Of a stretch of 46,332 nucleotides of DNA, positions 1 through 8,150 are shown one piece after another (positions within the stretch are counted from its first letter, which is position 1; every line of letters starts with the position of its first letter). The translations under genes were made by a program, and so were the position numbers. The notes under the pieces were generated by a model. It was not told where the DNA came from, made no database searches, and saw nothing but the letters and a program-made list of their open reading frames with translations. The stretch is from Oscillospiraceae bacterium (GTDB lineage Bacteria; Bacillota; Clostridia; Oscillospirales; Acutalibacteraceae), in assembly GCA_902790325.1 (NCBI GenBank), contig CADARP010000018.1, forward strand, positions 1 through 46,332. Direction: 5' to 3'.

Positions 1-163
1 TTGCTTTTTGGTGTAGCAACTTAACTGTAACACATGGAGCTCCTGTTCGTCACTCTTTTTTTGCCAGGTGTAACACATCTATTGTAAACCTACATTTTTT
101 CACGCCGTGTGCAAAGTCGTGTTTCGCCGTCTGCCGGCGCCGGCGGTCCGCAGCCGAAAAAGA
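1..163. other. Upstream region without a gene
   Basis: No coding region is supported here. Two exact copies of TGTAACACAT lie at 26-35 and 69-78, 43 bases apart, and a 12-base GC palindrome lies at 133-144. The first 19 bases can pair (TTGCT with AGCAA), which could be the tail of a terminator for a gene left of the window. No function is assigned. Confidence 0.4.
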
Positions 164-192
164 TTGACTTCCATATTGAATAATGGTATAGT
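164..192 (+). promoter_or_regulatory. Promoter of the cotH-VTC-DUF4956-GH16 operon
   Basis: A -35 box TTGACT (164-169) and a -10 box TATAGT (187-192) are separated by 17 bases, with TGG just before the -10. It is the only good sigma-A promoter ahead of the first gene and leaves a leader of about 75 bases. Confidence 0.75.
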
Positions 193-274
193 TTGATATA
201 AGCTGTTCGCGTTCCGTGACGGCAGCGTTTTTAAAAACGACAGACGATTTCAAAGAGACGGATGTGTTGAGGCA

Positions 275-1813
275 ATGAAACAAAAAAGAGTCTTTGCGCT
301 TTTTTTGATCGCTTCCATGATCGTCTCTTTGGTGTTTTGTGCACACGGCTCGAACGCTTCTGCCGCCGCACCGGACGCGCAGAGTTCCGGCTCCGCGGTC
401 CTATCGATCGACGTCGGGATACGGCCCGATGATTTTCGCGGCATGGTAAACAACCAGGAGAAAATCAGACACCCTGTCTGGGTGCGTGCGCAGGGCGGCA
501 CGTACCGCGGCGCAAGAATCAATAACCGCGGCTCCTCCTCCAAGGAAATCGGTATGCTCATGCCCACGAAACGCGTCCCGTTTGAGCTGCTGTTCGACAG
601 CGGCGCCGACGCCGTACCGCCGTTTGCCAACCCGTCGATCAAGTTTATCAACTGCTTCATGCCGTACCGTCTGCTCGCGGAGTACGTCGGCCTCGATCTG
701 TTTGAAGCCGCAGGCGTTCCGACGCCGGAACACACGTTCTCCTTTCTGCGCCTGAACGGCAAAGACTTCGGCGTGTATCTGACGCTGGAGGACGTCAACA
801 AGCAGTTCCTCACCAAGCATTTCAGCGGCAACATCGGCTCGCTCTATAAAGCCTCGAACAGTACTCTGTCCGGCGCGTACCTGGACACGCTTTGGTTCGG
901 CCGGATCTTCACCAAAACCGACAGAGGCTCCCAGACGCTCTCGGCGCTGCTGGATGCGCTGGATCGGGGCGAGGGCTTTGAAAACTATCTGGACATGGAC
1001 GAGATCCTGCTCTTCTTTGCCTGCACCGCGGCGATCGGCGGAAACGCGTCCATCTTCACCGAGCGGTGCAATTTTATGCTGTACGACAACGGCGGCAAGT
1101 TCGTGCTGCTGCCGTGGGATCTGAGCGAAGCATTCTGCGCGTTTCTGAACGGAAACGGCATCGATCATTTTGCGACCGACGAAAAAATAGGCGACAGCGC
1201 CGGCGAGCCGAATCCCCTGTTTGAGCTGATCATGCGGAACCCGGAAAACCGCGAAAAGTACCACGCATATATCCGCCGGATCAACGACACATTCCTCTCG
1301 CCCGAGCGCGTCCGGCCGTATCTGCTCTCGCTCATCCGCCAGCTTGCGCCGTACCTTTTGCGGGATCGGACAATCTTTCTCAATGTACCGGATCTCGAAA
1401 AAGCCATGACGAGCGGAAATGTGCTGTACACGGACAATCTGCTGGCCGTCCTGGACGAGATCCATCTGCAGCTTCGGGATCAGCTGGACGGCAAACTCGA
1501 CTCGTTTTACCTGAATACGGACCGCTTCGTCCTGCCCGATATGATCGACCACAGCGAATGGTTCGACGCGCTCTCGCAAAGCAGAGAGGGATACGATGCG
1601 TCCGTTGTGAAAGACGTCTGCGACGCCTATCCGGCCTGGCACAGCGCCTTTGTGAAGCACGATCTCTTTCACGTGCGTAGGGACTTCTTTATCGCTGCTG
1701 CCGTGTTCGCTCCCTGCTTTCTGATCGTGCTGTTCCGGCGCCGGATCCTGTACGGCATACAGGCGCTCATTGTCGGAAAGAGAAAGTCGGAGCCGCAGGC
1801 GGAGAAGGAATGA
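275..1813 (+). CDS. CotH-like kinase family protein, exported and anchored
   Basis: The 512-residue protein resembles the spore-coat CotH kinase family, atypical kinases that phosphorylate secreted proteins. Visible family features are the N-terminal RINNRGSSSK segment, a VYLTLEDVNKQFL stretch near residue 170, and LLPWDLSEAF near 278-287, whose Asp282 fits the metal-binding aspartate. Residues 5-30 look like a signal peptide. A hydrophobic run near 470-486 followed by RRR suggests a C-terminal anchor, placing the kinase domain outside the membrane. The start at 275 follows a weak GTTGAGG site. The gene leads a four-gene operon with a VTC polymerase, a DUF4956 protein and a GH16 enzyme. CotH relatives occur outside spore coats, and this context argues for a cell-surface role. 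The substrate is unknown. Confidence 0.8.
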   Translation: MKQKRVFALFLIASMIVSLVFCAHGSNASAAAPDAQSSGSAVLSIDVGIRPDDFRGMVNNQEKIRHPVWVRAQGGTYRGARINNRGSSSKEIGMLMPTKRVPFELLFDSGADAVPPFANPSIKFINCFMPYRLLAEYVGLDLFEAAGVPTPEHTFSFLRLNGKDFGVYLTLEDVNKQFLTKHFSGNIGSLYKASNSTLSGAYLDTLWFGRIFTKTDRGSQTLSALLDALDRGEGFENYLDMDEILLFFACTAAIGGNASIFTERCNFMLYDNGGKFVLLPWDLSEAFCAFLNGNGIDHFATDEKIGDSAGEPNPLFELIMRNPENREKYHAYIRRINDTFLSPERVRPYLLSLIRQLAPYLLRDRTIFLNVPDLEKAMTSGNVLYTDNLLAVLDEIHLQLRDQLDGKLDSFYLNTDRFVLPDMIDHSEWFDALSQSREGYDASVVKDVCDAYPAWHSAFVKHDLFHVRRDFFIAAAVFAPCFLIVLFRRRILYGIQALIVGKRKSEPQAEKE

Positions 1814-1823
1814 GGACAAAGCG

Positions 1824-2507
1824 ATGGATGTGCAGTACAGACACGAAAAGAAATACAGGATCGCGTATGCGGAAAAGGAACTGCTCCTGTGCAGGCTGCG
1901 TGCCGCGCTGCAGGTCGATCCGCACGCGCTGCCGCAAGGTTACTACAACGTGCGCACGCTCTACCTCGACGACGTGAACGATTCGGCCATGCAGGACACT
2001 GTGACCGGCGCCCCGGAAAAGGTCAAATACCGCATCCGCATGTACAACGGCGACACGTCCTATATCCGGCTGGAGAAGAAAGTTAAGCGGTACGGCGGCG
2101 GTTACAAGGTCGGCGCGCTCCTTTCGGCGGACGAATGCCGGAGGATCCTCGCGGGAGACTGCGCGTTCCTGCGCACACACGATTCGGCGTTTCTTCGCGC
2201 GTGCTACGCCGTGTCCGTCGCGGGAGGTCTGCGGCCGAAACTGATCGTGCAGTACGACCGGCACGCGTTTATCTGCCCGCAGGACGACGTGCGCATCACC
2301 GTCGACGAGGACATCCGCGTGTGCCGCATTCCGGACGCTTTTTTCGATCCGCAGCCGTTCGGCACGTCTGTCATGCCGAACCGGGAATGCATCCTCGAGA
2401 TCAAATACACGCACTTTTTGCCGGATTATGTGCCGCTGCTTGTCGGCCTTCAAAACCGTCCCCTGACCGCCATGTCCAAGTTTTCGGCGGGCAGACTATA
2501 TTATTAA
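1824..2507 (+). CDS. VTC-domain polyphosphate polymerase
   Basis: At 227 residues this is a stand-alone VTC domain, the fold of the yeast Vtc4 catalytic domain, which makes polyphosphate from ATP in a basic tunnel. The expected charged motifs appear in order: RHEKKYRI at the N-terminus, KVKYRIRMY, LEKKVKRYGGGYK, a PKLIVQYDRHAF segment, RITVDEDIRV, the metal-ligand motif ILEIKY, and a closing SKFSAGR. I chose the ATG at 1824, ten bases after the cotH stop and preceded by GGAATGAGG, over an in-frame start at 1770 that would overlap cotH by 44 bases. There is no signal or membrane segment, so the enzyme is cytoplasmic. The adjacent DUF4956 gene probably encodes its membrane partner, an inference from gene order. 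Activity is inferred from motifs only. Confidence 0.88.
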   Translation: MDVQYRHEKKYRIAYAEKELLLCRLRAALQVDPHALPQGYYNVRTLYLDDVNDSAMQDTVTGAPEKVKYRIRMYNGDTSYIRLEKKVKRYGGGYKVGALLSADECRRILAGDCAFLRTHDSAFLRACYAVSVAGGLRPKLIVQYDRHAFICPQDDVRITVDEDIRVCRIPDAFFDPQPFGTSVMPNRECILEIKYTHFLPDYVPLLVGLQNRPLTAMSKFSAGRLYY

Positions 2508-2530
2508 ACTGAACGCAGGAGTGATCCAAA

Positions 2531-3226
2531 ATGACGCAAACCGCACTGGCCGTCAACTTTTCCGACGTATTCCGATCCGACTTTCTCGGCAAGCTGTCGT
2601 CCGTCTCCGTGACAGATTGTCTGATCACGCTGGCGATCAGCTTTGTGATCGGACTGTTCGTCTACTTCATTTATTCCAAAGCATTCGCAGGCGTCGTGTA
2701 TTCCGGCACATTCAATATGTCGCTCGTCTCCATGACGATGATCACCGCGCTGGTCTGCATGGGTATTTCGTCCAACGCCGTGCTGTCGCTGGGCATGGTC
2801 GGCGCGCTGTCGATCGTGCGTTTCCGCTCGGCGATCAAAGACCCGATCGACATTGTGTTTATCTTCTGGGCGATCACGGAGGGTATTCTGTGTGGCGCGG
2901 GGCTGATGACGCTCGCGCTCATCGGCGCGCCTGTGATCGGCGGACTGCTGCTCGCATTCTCCGCGCGCCGGGATTTCTCCGAACCGTATCTGCTGATCGT
3001 GCGCTTCTCCGCAGCGAACGCAGAAAAAGCTGTCATGAGTCAGGTCAAAAAATCGGTCAATCGCTGCCGCGTGAAATCGAAGACCATGACCGGCGCAGCC
3101 GACACGGAGCTGATCCTCGAACTGCGTCTGAAAAACAACAACAGCGATTTCATGCGCCAGATCAACGCCTTGGAAGGTGTCACCTATACCTCACTCGTCA
3201 GCTATGACGGCAATTTCTCCGCTTGA
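2531..3226 (+). CDS. DUF4956 membrane protein
   Basis: The 231-residue protein has about four hydrophobic segments between residues 29 and 145, with a conserved-looking GMVGALSIVRFRSAIKDP stretch between them. The C-terminal third, from about residue 155, is soluble with an alpha/beta pattern. This layout matches DUF4956, a family often encoded beside VTC and CotH genes and lacking an assigned function. The start at 2531 is preceded by GCAGGAG with suitable spacing, 23 bases after the VTC stop. By analogy with yeast, where the VTC membrane subunits carry the growing chain across a membrane, it may move or receive the polymer made by the neighbouring gene. That is a hypothesis. Confidence 0.85.
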   Translation: MTQTALAVNFSDVFRSDFLGKLSSVSVTDCLITLAISFVIGLFVYFIYSKAFAGVVYSGTFNMSLVSMTMITALVCMGISSNAVLSLGMVGALSIVRFRSAIKDPIDIVFIFWAITEGILCGAGLMTLALIGAPVIGGLLLAFSARRDFSEPYLLIVRFSAANAEKAVMSQVKKSVNRCRVKSKTMTGAADTELILELRLKNNNSDFMRQINALEGVTYTSLVSYDGNFSA

Positions 3227-3276
3227 GACTATGCCGGGAATCTGCCGAATCAGATATGCAGGAAGGATGAACATCT

Positions 3277-4176
3277 ATGAAAAAACTGGAGATCAAAAAC
3301 GTCTTCAGCGACCTGACGCTCGGACGTCTCGCCAACTGGCTGACCGCGTTCGTCAGCGCGCTGCTGCTGATTGTGAACGTGCGTTCCGTCAGCATGAAAA
3401 AACCGCAGATCGATCTGGACAAGTATAAGCTGGTCTTTTCCGACGAATTCGACGGCGACGCGCTGAACACGAATCTGTGGCGCGTGCATAATGCCGCCGG
3501 CGTACGCAAGGGCGGCTACTGGACGCTCGATCAGGCCAGCGTGGAAAACGGCAGCCTGGTCATCCGCACGCAGTACAAAGAGGACGGCGAATTCGGCAGC
3601 GGCTGGTACACCAGCGGACTCGAAACAAGAGGACGCTTTGAGCACACATACGGCTATTACGAGTGCCGCTGCAAACTGCCGAAGGGACAGGGTATGTGGA
3701 GCGCGTTCTGGCTGATCAATTCCAACGTGAATAAGACCAACGGCCACGCCCGCGAAGGCGCGGAACTCGACGTGTTTGAGTCGCCGTACTATTTCCTGCC
3801 GGGCAAGCTGTCCCATCTCGTCACAAGCAACATCCACTACAACGGATATGAACTGCAGACGAAATATAAAAATGTCGTCATCTCCCGACTGCCCAACGAT
3901 CCGTACGAAAACTTCAACACCTACGGCATGCTGTGGACGCCGGAGGAGTACATCTTCTACGTCAACGGGTACGAAGTCGGCCGCTCCGCATTCGGCGGCG
4001 TATCGGAACAGCCGGAATACCTGATCCTGTCGTGCGAGGTCGACGGCGCAGCCGCAACGCCCACATACGGCTGGTCGGGACGTATCGACCGGAACAAAGA
4101 TCTCGACAACTTCTGCCCGGAATTCTGTGTGGACTATGTGCGCGTCTATGACGCTGTCGAGCCCGCAGCGGAATAA
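3277..4176 (+). CDS. Glycoside hydrolase family 16 beta-glucanase, membrane-anchored
   Basis: The 299-residue protein has a short cytoplasmic start, one hydrophobic segment near residues 20-38, and then a GH16 domain. The family motif ExDxxE is present as ELDVFES, giving Glu163 as nucleophile and Glu168 as acid/base. The N-terminal YKLVFSDEFDGDALNTNLW and the later TYGMLWTPEEYIFYVNGYEVG are also typical of the family. It should cleave or transglycosylate beta-1,3 or mixed-linkage glucans on the outer face of the membrane. It is the last gene of the operon, 50 bases after DUF4956 and followed by a strong terminator. Its presence hints that the locus handles or remodels a surface polymer. The exact substrate cannot be told from sequence. 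Confidence 0.92.
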   Translation: MKKLEIKNVFSDLTLGRLANWLTAFVSALLLIVNVRSVSMKKPQIDLDKYKLVFSDEFDGDALNTNLWRVHNAAGVRKGGYWTLDQASVENGSLVIRTQYKEDGEFGSGWYTSGLETRGRFEHTYGYYECRCKLPKGQGMWSAFWLINSNVNKTNGHAREGAELDVFESPYYFLPGKLSHLVTSNIHYNGYELQTKYKNVVISRLPNDPYENFNTYGMLWTPEEYIFYVNGYEVGRSAFGGVSEQPEYLILSCEVDGAAATPTYGWSGRIDRNKDLDNFCPEFCVDYVRVYDAVEPAAE

Positions 4177-4204
4177 CCCCGCACGACCTTCAAAAGTCCT
4201 CTCA

Positions 4205-4240
4205 TGCCCTTCCGAAAAGCGTCGGAAGGGCAGTTGTTTT
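4205..4240 (+). terminator. Rho-independent terminator after the GH16 gene
   Basis: A perfect 11-bp stem (4205-4215 with 4222-4232), a 6-base loop and a T-rich tail closes the first operon. Confidence 0.9.
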
Positions 4241-4252
4241 GCCGCATGGCTC

Positions 4253-4281
4253 TTGATAAAACAGAAACCTTACGCTATAAT
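4253..4281 (+). promoter_or_regulatory. Promoter of the GNAT/ABC operon
   Basis: TTGATA (4253-4258) and a perfect TATAAT (4276-4281) with a 17-base spacer. The start point would be near 4288, giving a leader of about 97 bases. Confidence 0.88.
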
Positions 4282-4323
4282 TATGGGAGAACAGAAACAG
4301 AGTGTGAACTCGCGCGGGATCGC

Positions 4324-4363
4324 GGCACCGGCGGGCGCAGCGCATGGAGCGCGCCCGCGTGCC
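4324..4363 (+). promoter_or_regulatory. Very stable leader hairpin before the GNAT gene
   Basis: In the leader RNA, GGCAC (4324-4328) pairs with GTGCC (4359-4363), and GCGGGCGC (4331-4338) pairs with GCGCCCGC (4351-4358). This gives 13 GC-rich pairs with a 2-base bulge and a 12-base loop. The hairpin ends 8 bases before the GGAGGT site (4372-4377), so it could affect translation or RNA stability. It has no T-tract and is unlikely to terminate. Confidence 0.6.
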
Positions 4364-4384
4364 CTTGGTCCGGAGGTATCTTGT

Positions 4385-5386
4385 ATGACTTTTGAAACAG
4401 ACCGGCTGCTTCTGCGGCCGTGGGAAGAAACAGACGCGGAATCGTTATACACATACGCAAAGGACGACCGCGTCGGCCCGATCGCGGGCTGGCCGGCGCA
4501 TACGAGCGTCAACAACAGCCGCGAGATCATCCGCGCCGTCCTCTGCGCGCCGGAAACGTACGCCGTCTGTCTGAAGGAGGACGGCCGTGCGATCGGCAGC
4601 ATCGGCCTGATGATCGGTTCCCGCAGCAACATCGGCCTGCCCGACACGCAGGGCGAGATCGGCTACTGGATCGGCGTTCCCTTCTGGGGACAGGGGCTGA
4701 TCCCGGAAGCGGTGCGGGAGATCATCCGTCACGCTTTCTGCGACCTGCGCCTTGAGTCGCTCTGGTGCGGCTATTTCGACGGCAACGAAAAATCCCGGCG
4801 CGTACAGGAAAAATGCGGCTTCGTCTACGATCACACGAACAAAGACGTTTACTGGAAGCTGACGGACGATGTGCGCACCGAGCACATCACCCGGCTGCCG
4901 AAAGCCGCATGGCTGGACGGCTTTACCTTACGTGCGCTGACCGACGGCGAGATCCCCGCGGCATTGGATCTTGCGTGGAACGTGTTTTCGCAGTACGAAT
5001 CTCCCGACTATTCTGCCGCGGGCACCGAGGAGTTCCGCCGGTGTCTGCGCGACGACAGTTACCTCGCCGGGATCGCCTATTACGGCGTATTTGACGGCAC
5101 GAGCCTCGTCGGGATGGCCGGCATCCGGCCGGACAGGCGGCACATCTGTTTCTTCTTCGTCGACGGCAGATACCACCGGCTGGGCGTCGGCACAAAGCTG
5201 TTCCGCTTCATATCCGGCGCATACCCGCACGCACCGATCACACTCAATTCCTCGCCGTACGGGCTGCCGTTCTACAAGGCGGTCGGATTTGTCCCGACCG
5301 ACAAAGAGCAGACGGTAAACGGCATCCGGTTCACGCCGATGCGCTATACCCGAAAGCCAATCCCCGAGGAGGGCTCGATGTTATGA
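4385..5386 (+). CDS. Tandem GNAT-family N-acetyltransferase
   Basis: The 333-residue protein contains two GNAT domains. The first, residues 1-165, is of the RimJ/RimL type: it opens with TFETDRLLLRPWEETDAE and has an acetyl-CoA loop region at GEIGYWIGVPFWGQGLIPEA and a closing SRRVQEKCGFVYDH. The second, about 180-325, has ICFFFVDGRYHRLGVGTKLF as its acetyl-CoA segment and a GLPFYKAVGF end motif. The ATG at 4385 sits 7 bases after a strong GGAGGT. Longer in-frame starts upstream would cross the terminator and promoter and are rejected. The stop overlaps the next gene by 4 bases. The acetylated substrates are unknown; a ribosomal protein or small amine is possible for the first domain. Confidence 0.85.
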   Translation: MTFETDRLLLRPWEETDAESLYTYAKDDRVGPIAGWPAHTSVNNSREIIRAVLCAPETYAVCLKEDGRAIGSIGLMIGSRSNIGLPDTQGEIGYWIGVPFWGQGLIPEAVREIIRHAFCDLRLESLWCGYFDGNEKSRRVQEKCGFVYDHTNKDVYWKLTDDVRTEHITRLPKAAWLDGFTLRALTDGEIPAALDLAWNVFSQYESPDYSAAGTEEFRRCLRDDSYLAGIAYYGVFDGTSLVGMAGIRPDRRHICFFFVDGRYHRLGVGTKLFRFISGAYPHAPITLNSSPYGLPFYKAVGFVPTDKEQTVNGIRFTPMRYTRKPIPEEGSML

Positions 5387-5820
5387 AAATACTTGTCAGC
5401 GCCTGTCTGCTCGGAAAGAAATGCAAATACAACGGCGGCAGCAATCTCAACACCGCCCTTCTGCATTATCTGTGCGGACACGAGGCGTTTCCGGTTTGTC
5501 CGGAGGTTGCGGGCGGGCTGTCTGTTCCGCGTCCGCCCTGCGAGATCGTAAACGGCGTCGTCATGAACGCGGACGGCGAAAATGTGGACGAAGCGTTTCG
5601 CCGCGGCGCTGCGGCGTGCGTGGAGCTTGCGAAGAAAGAAAAGATCGACCTTGCCATCCTGCAGTCCCGCAGTCCCTCCTGCGGCGTAAACCAGATCTAC
5701 GACGGAACCTTCTCCCGCAGAAAGATCGACGGCTCCGGCGTATTCGCGGCGGCTCTGCGCGAAAGCGGGTTCCGCGTCATGGATGTTGAAGAACTGGAAG
5801 GAGAAAACCAATCATGCTGA
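5383..5820 (+). CDS. DUF523 family protein
   Basis: The 145-residue protein matches DUF523. It has the N-terminal SACLLGKKCKYNGG, the CPEVAGGLSVPRPPCEI motif near residues 45-62, and a later LQSRSPSCG. These cysteines suggest a metal site or thiol chemistry, but the biochemical role of the family is not established. Length is normal for the short form of the family, which here lacks the DUF1722 domain found in longer relatives. It starts inside the end of the GNAT gene and runs 7 bases into the ABC ATPase gene, so all three are translated together. Confidence 0.88.
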   Translation: MKILVSACLLGKKCKYNGGSNLNTALLHYLCGHEAFPVCPEVAGGLSVPRPPCEIVNGVVMNADGENVDEAFRRGAAACVELAKKEKIDLAILQSRSPSCGVNQIYDGTFSRRKIDGSGVFAAALRESGFRVMDVEELEGENQSC

Positions 5821-6521
5821 ACATTGAACACCTGACCAAACGGTACGGCGACAAGAAAGCCGTGGACGATCTTTCCCTGCACATCCGGCCGGGCGAAATC
5901 TTCGGATTCATCGGTCACAACGGCGCCGGCAAAACGACCACGCTCAAGAGCGCTGTCGGCATCCTGCAATTCGACGAAGGCAGCATCTCCGTCTGCGGCG
6001 TCAGCGTCAAAGATGATCCGCTGACCTGCAAGCGCAGCCTTGCGTACATTCCGGACAATCCGGATCTGTACGACTTCATGAGCGGCATCAAATACCTGCA
6101 CTTTGTCGCGGACGTGTTCGGTATCCGCGCTTCGGAGCGGGCGGAGAAGATCCGCAAGTACGCCGACCTGTTTGAAATGACCGGCAGTCTGGGCGATCCG
6201 ATCTCTGCCTATTCGCACGGCATGAAACAAAAGCTCTCCGTAATCGCGGCGTGGCTGCACGATCCGAAGCTGATCGTGATGGACGAGCCGTTTGTCGGTC
6301 TCGATCCGAAGGCGTCGCACCTGCTGAAAGAAATGATGCGCGAGCACTGCGACAAGGGCGGCGCGATCTTCTTTTCCACGCACGTGCTGGAAGTGGCGGA
6401 AAAACTTTGTGACAAGGTCGCCATCATCAAGCAGGGCAAGCTGGTCAAGGTCGGCACCATGGAAGAGGTCAGGGGCGACGACAGTCTGGAGGAAGTGTTC
6501 CTCGAACTGGAGGCGAAATAA
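5814..6521 (+). CDS. ABC transporter ATP-binding protein
   Basis: The 235-residue ATPase has a Walker A motif at GHNGAGKTT (about residues 38-46), a signature region SHGMKQKLSVI near 140, Walker B at LIVMDEPFVGLDP, and a switch histidine in FFSTHVLE. It resembles ATPases of multidrug- or peptide-type exporters that pair with a separate large permease. The start overlaps the DUF523 gene, and the stop is immediately followed by the permease ATG at 6522, so the two form one transporter. Cargo is unknown. Confidence 0.93.
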   Translation: MLNIEHLTKRYGDKKAVDDLSLHIRPGEIFGFIGHNGAGKTTTLKSAVGILQFDEGSISVCGVSVKDDPLTCKRSLAYIPDNPDLYDFMSGIKYLHFVADVFGIRASERAEKIRKYADLFEMTGSLGDPISAYSHGMKQKLSVIAAWLHDPKLIVMDEPFVGLDPKASHLLKEMMREHCDKGGAIFFSTHVLEVAEKLCDKVAIIKQGKLVKVGTMEEVRGDDSLEEVFLELEAK

Positions 6522-8123
6522 ATGCTGAAAGTGCTTTTGAAGAAGCAGTTCACGGAAGTATTCAAAAGTTACTTCTACGACGCGAAGAAGAATAAGATGC
6601 GCTCGAAAGGCGCGATCATCGGATGGTTCTTCTTTTTCGCCGTCATCATGGTCGGTATGCTCGGCGGTATATTCACGTCGCTGTCGATGTCGATGTGCGG
6701 CGGTCTGACGCAGGCAGGCATGGACTGGCTGTACTTCCTGCTGCAGGGCGGCATAGCGCTCTTTCTCGGCGTGTTCGGCAGCGTGTTCAACACGTATTCC
6801 GGTCTGTATCTGTCGAAGGACAACGATCTGCTGCTGTCGATGCCGATCCCTGTGCGGCTGATCATGATCGCGCGGCTCCTGAACGTCTACCTGATGGGCG
6901 CGATGTATTCCGCCGTCGTGCTCATCCCCGCGCTGATCGTCTATTGGGGCACGGCGGGCGCAACGGTCCGGAACGTGCTGTGCGGGCTTTTGCTGCTTCT
7001 GATCGTGACGGTGGGCGTGCTGATCCTTTCCTGTCTGCTCGGCTGGGTGGTCGCCAAAATCAGCCTGAAGCTCAAAAACAAGAGCTACTTCACGGTCATC
7101 CTGTCTCTCGCGTTCTTCGGCGGGTACTATTTTGTGTATTTCAAGGCAAACGAGCTGATCCAGCATCTTCTGCAGAACGCGGAAATGTACGGTGAAAAAA
7201 TCAAAGGTACGGCGTATGCGCTCTATCTGTTCGGCAGGATCGGCGAAGGCAGTCTGCCGTGCGCCGCGCTGTTCTTTGCCGTCACCGCGATCCTCTTTGT
7301 CCTGACTTGGCTCGTCCTGTCGCGCAGCTTTCTGCGGATCGCCACAGCCAGCGTCGGCGCCGGCAAAAAGCGCTATGCGGAAAAGCGCGTGCGCGCAAAG
7401 AGTCCGTACAGAGCGCTGCTCGGCAAGGAGTTCAAAAGGCTCACATCCAGCGCAAACTATATGCTCAACTGCGGTCTCGGCGTTCTGCTCATCCCGGCGA
7501 GCGGCGTGCTGCTGCTCGCGAAAGGCCGGTTATTCTGCGACGTGATCGGGCAGGCGCTTGACGGCAGACCGGACTGCGCACCCGTGCTCATCTGCGCCGC
7601 GCTGTGCATGCTCTCGTCCATGAACGATATGGCGGCGCCGTCGGTATCGCTCGAAGGGAGGAATCTCTGGATCGTGCAGTCCCTGCCCGTCGATCCGAAA
7701 ACGGCGCTGCGTGCCAAGGCTTCCGTACAGCTGATCCTCACATGTCTGCCGATGCTCTTTGCGGCGGTATGCGGCGCGGTCATTCTGCCGGCGTCCGCCG
7801 CCGTCAAAGCGCTGGTCTGTGTGATGCCGCTGACGTTTGCCGCCTTTTTCGCCGTGTTCGGCACAGTGATCGGCGTGCGCATGCCGCTGCTGAACTGGAC
7901 GAACGAGATCGTGCCCATCAAGCAAAGCGGGGCGGTCATGCTTGCGATGTTCGGCGGCTGGGCATTCTGCGTCGTGTTTGCGGGATTGTATCTGCTGGTC
8001 GGGTACAGATTCGGCGCTGCGGCGTATCTGCTTGTCTGGAGCGTGCTGTATCTCGCCGCGGGCGGCATTCTGCTGCGCCGGCTCGACCGCGAGGGCAGCC
8101 GGACATTCGCACAACTTTCCTGA
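6522..8123 (+). CDS. ABC exporter permease
   Basis: The 533-residue protein has about twelve hydrophobic segments in two halves, separated by a basic region near residue 290 (KKRYAEKRVRAKSPYRALLGKE). This fits a fused two-half exporter permease of the type paired with the preceding ATPase. A conserved-looking SMNDMAAPSVSLEGRNLWIV stretch near residue 366 lies in the second half. No substrate-binding protein is encoded nearby, consistent with export. The ATG follows the ATPase stop without a gap, so translational coupling is likely. Confidence 0.88.
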   Translation: MLKVLLKKQFTEVFKSYFYDAKKNKMRSKGAIIGWFFFFAVIMVGMLGGIFTSLSMSMCGGLTQAGMDWLYFLLQGGIALFLGVFGSVFNTYSGLYLSKDNDLLLSMPIPVRLIMIARLLNVYLMGAMYSAVVLIPALIVYWGTAGATVRNVLCGLLLLLIVTVGVLILSCLLGWVVAKISLKLKNKSYFTVILSLAFFGGYYFVYFKANELIQHLLQNAEMYGEKIKGTAYALYLFGRIGEGSLPCAALFFAVTAILFVLTWLVLSRSFLRIATASVGAGKKRYAEKRVRAKSPYRALLGKEFKRLTSSANYMLNCGLGVLLIPASGVLLLAKGRLFCDVIGQALDGRPDCAPVLICAALCMLSSMNDMAAPSVSLEGRNLWIVQSLPVDPKTALRAKASVQLILTCLPMLFAAVCGAVILPASAAVKALVCVMPLTFAAFFAVFGTVIGVRMPLLNWTNEIVPIKQSGAVMLAMFGGWAFCVVFAGLYLLVGYRFGAAAYLLVWSVLYLAAGGILLRRLDREGSRTFAQLS

Positions 8124-8150
8124 CAGGAGCAATCGAAAGGAGCTCACCGT

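Noticed and set aside
133-144. Palindrome GCCGGCGCCGGC as a terminator
   Set aside because: There is no loop of usable size and no T-tract; it lies 20 bases before a promoter.
4288-4384. T-box or riboswitch in the GNAT leader
   Set aside because: None of the T-box or known aptamer core sequences is present; only one GC hairpin is seen.
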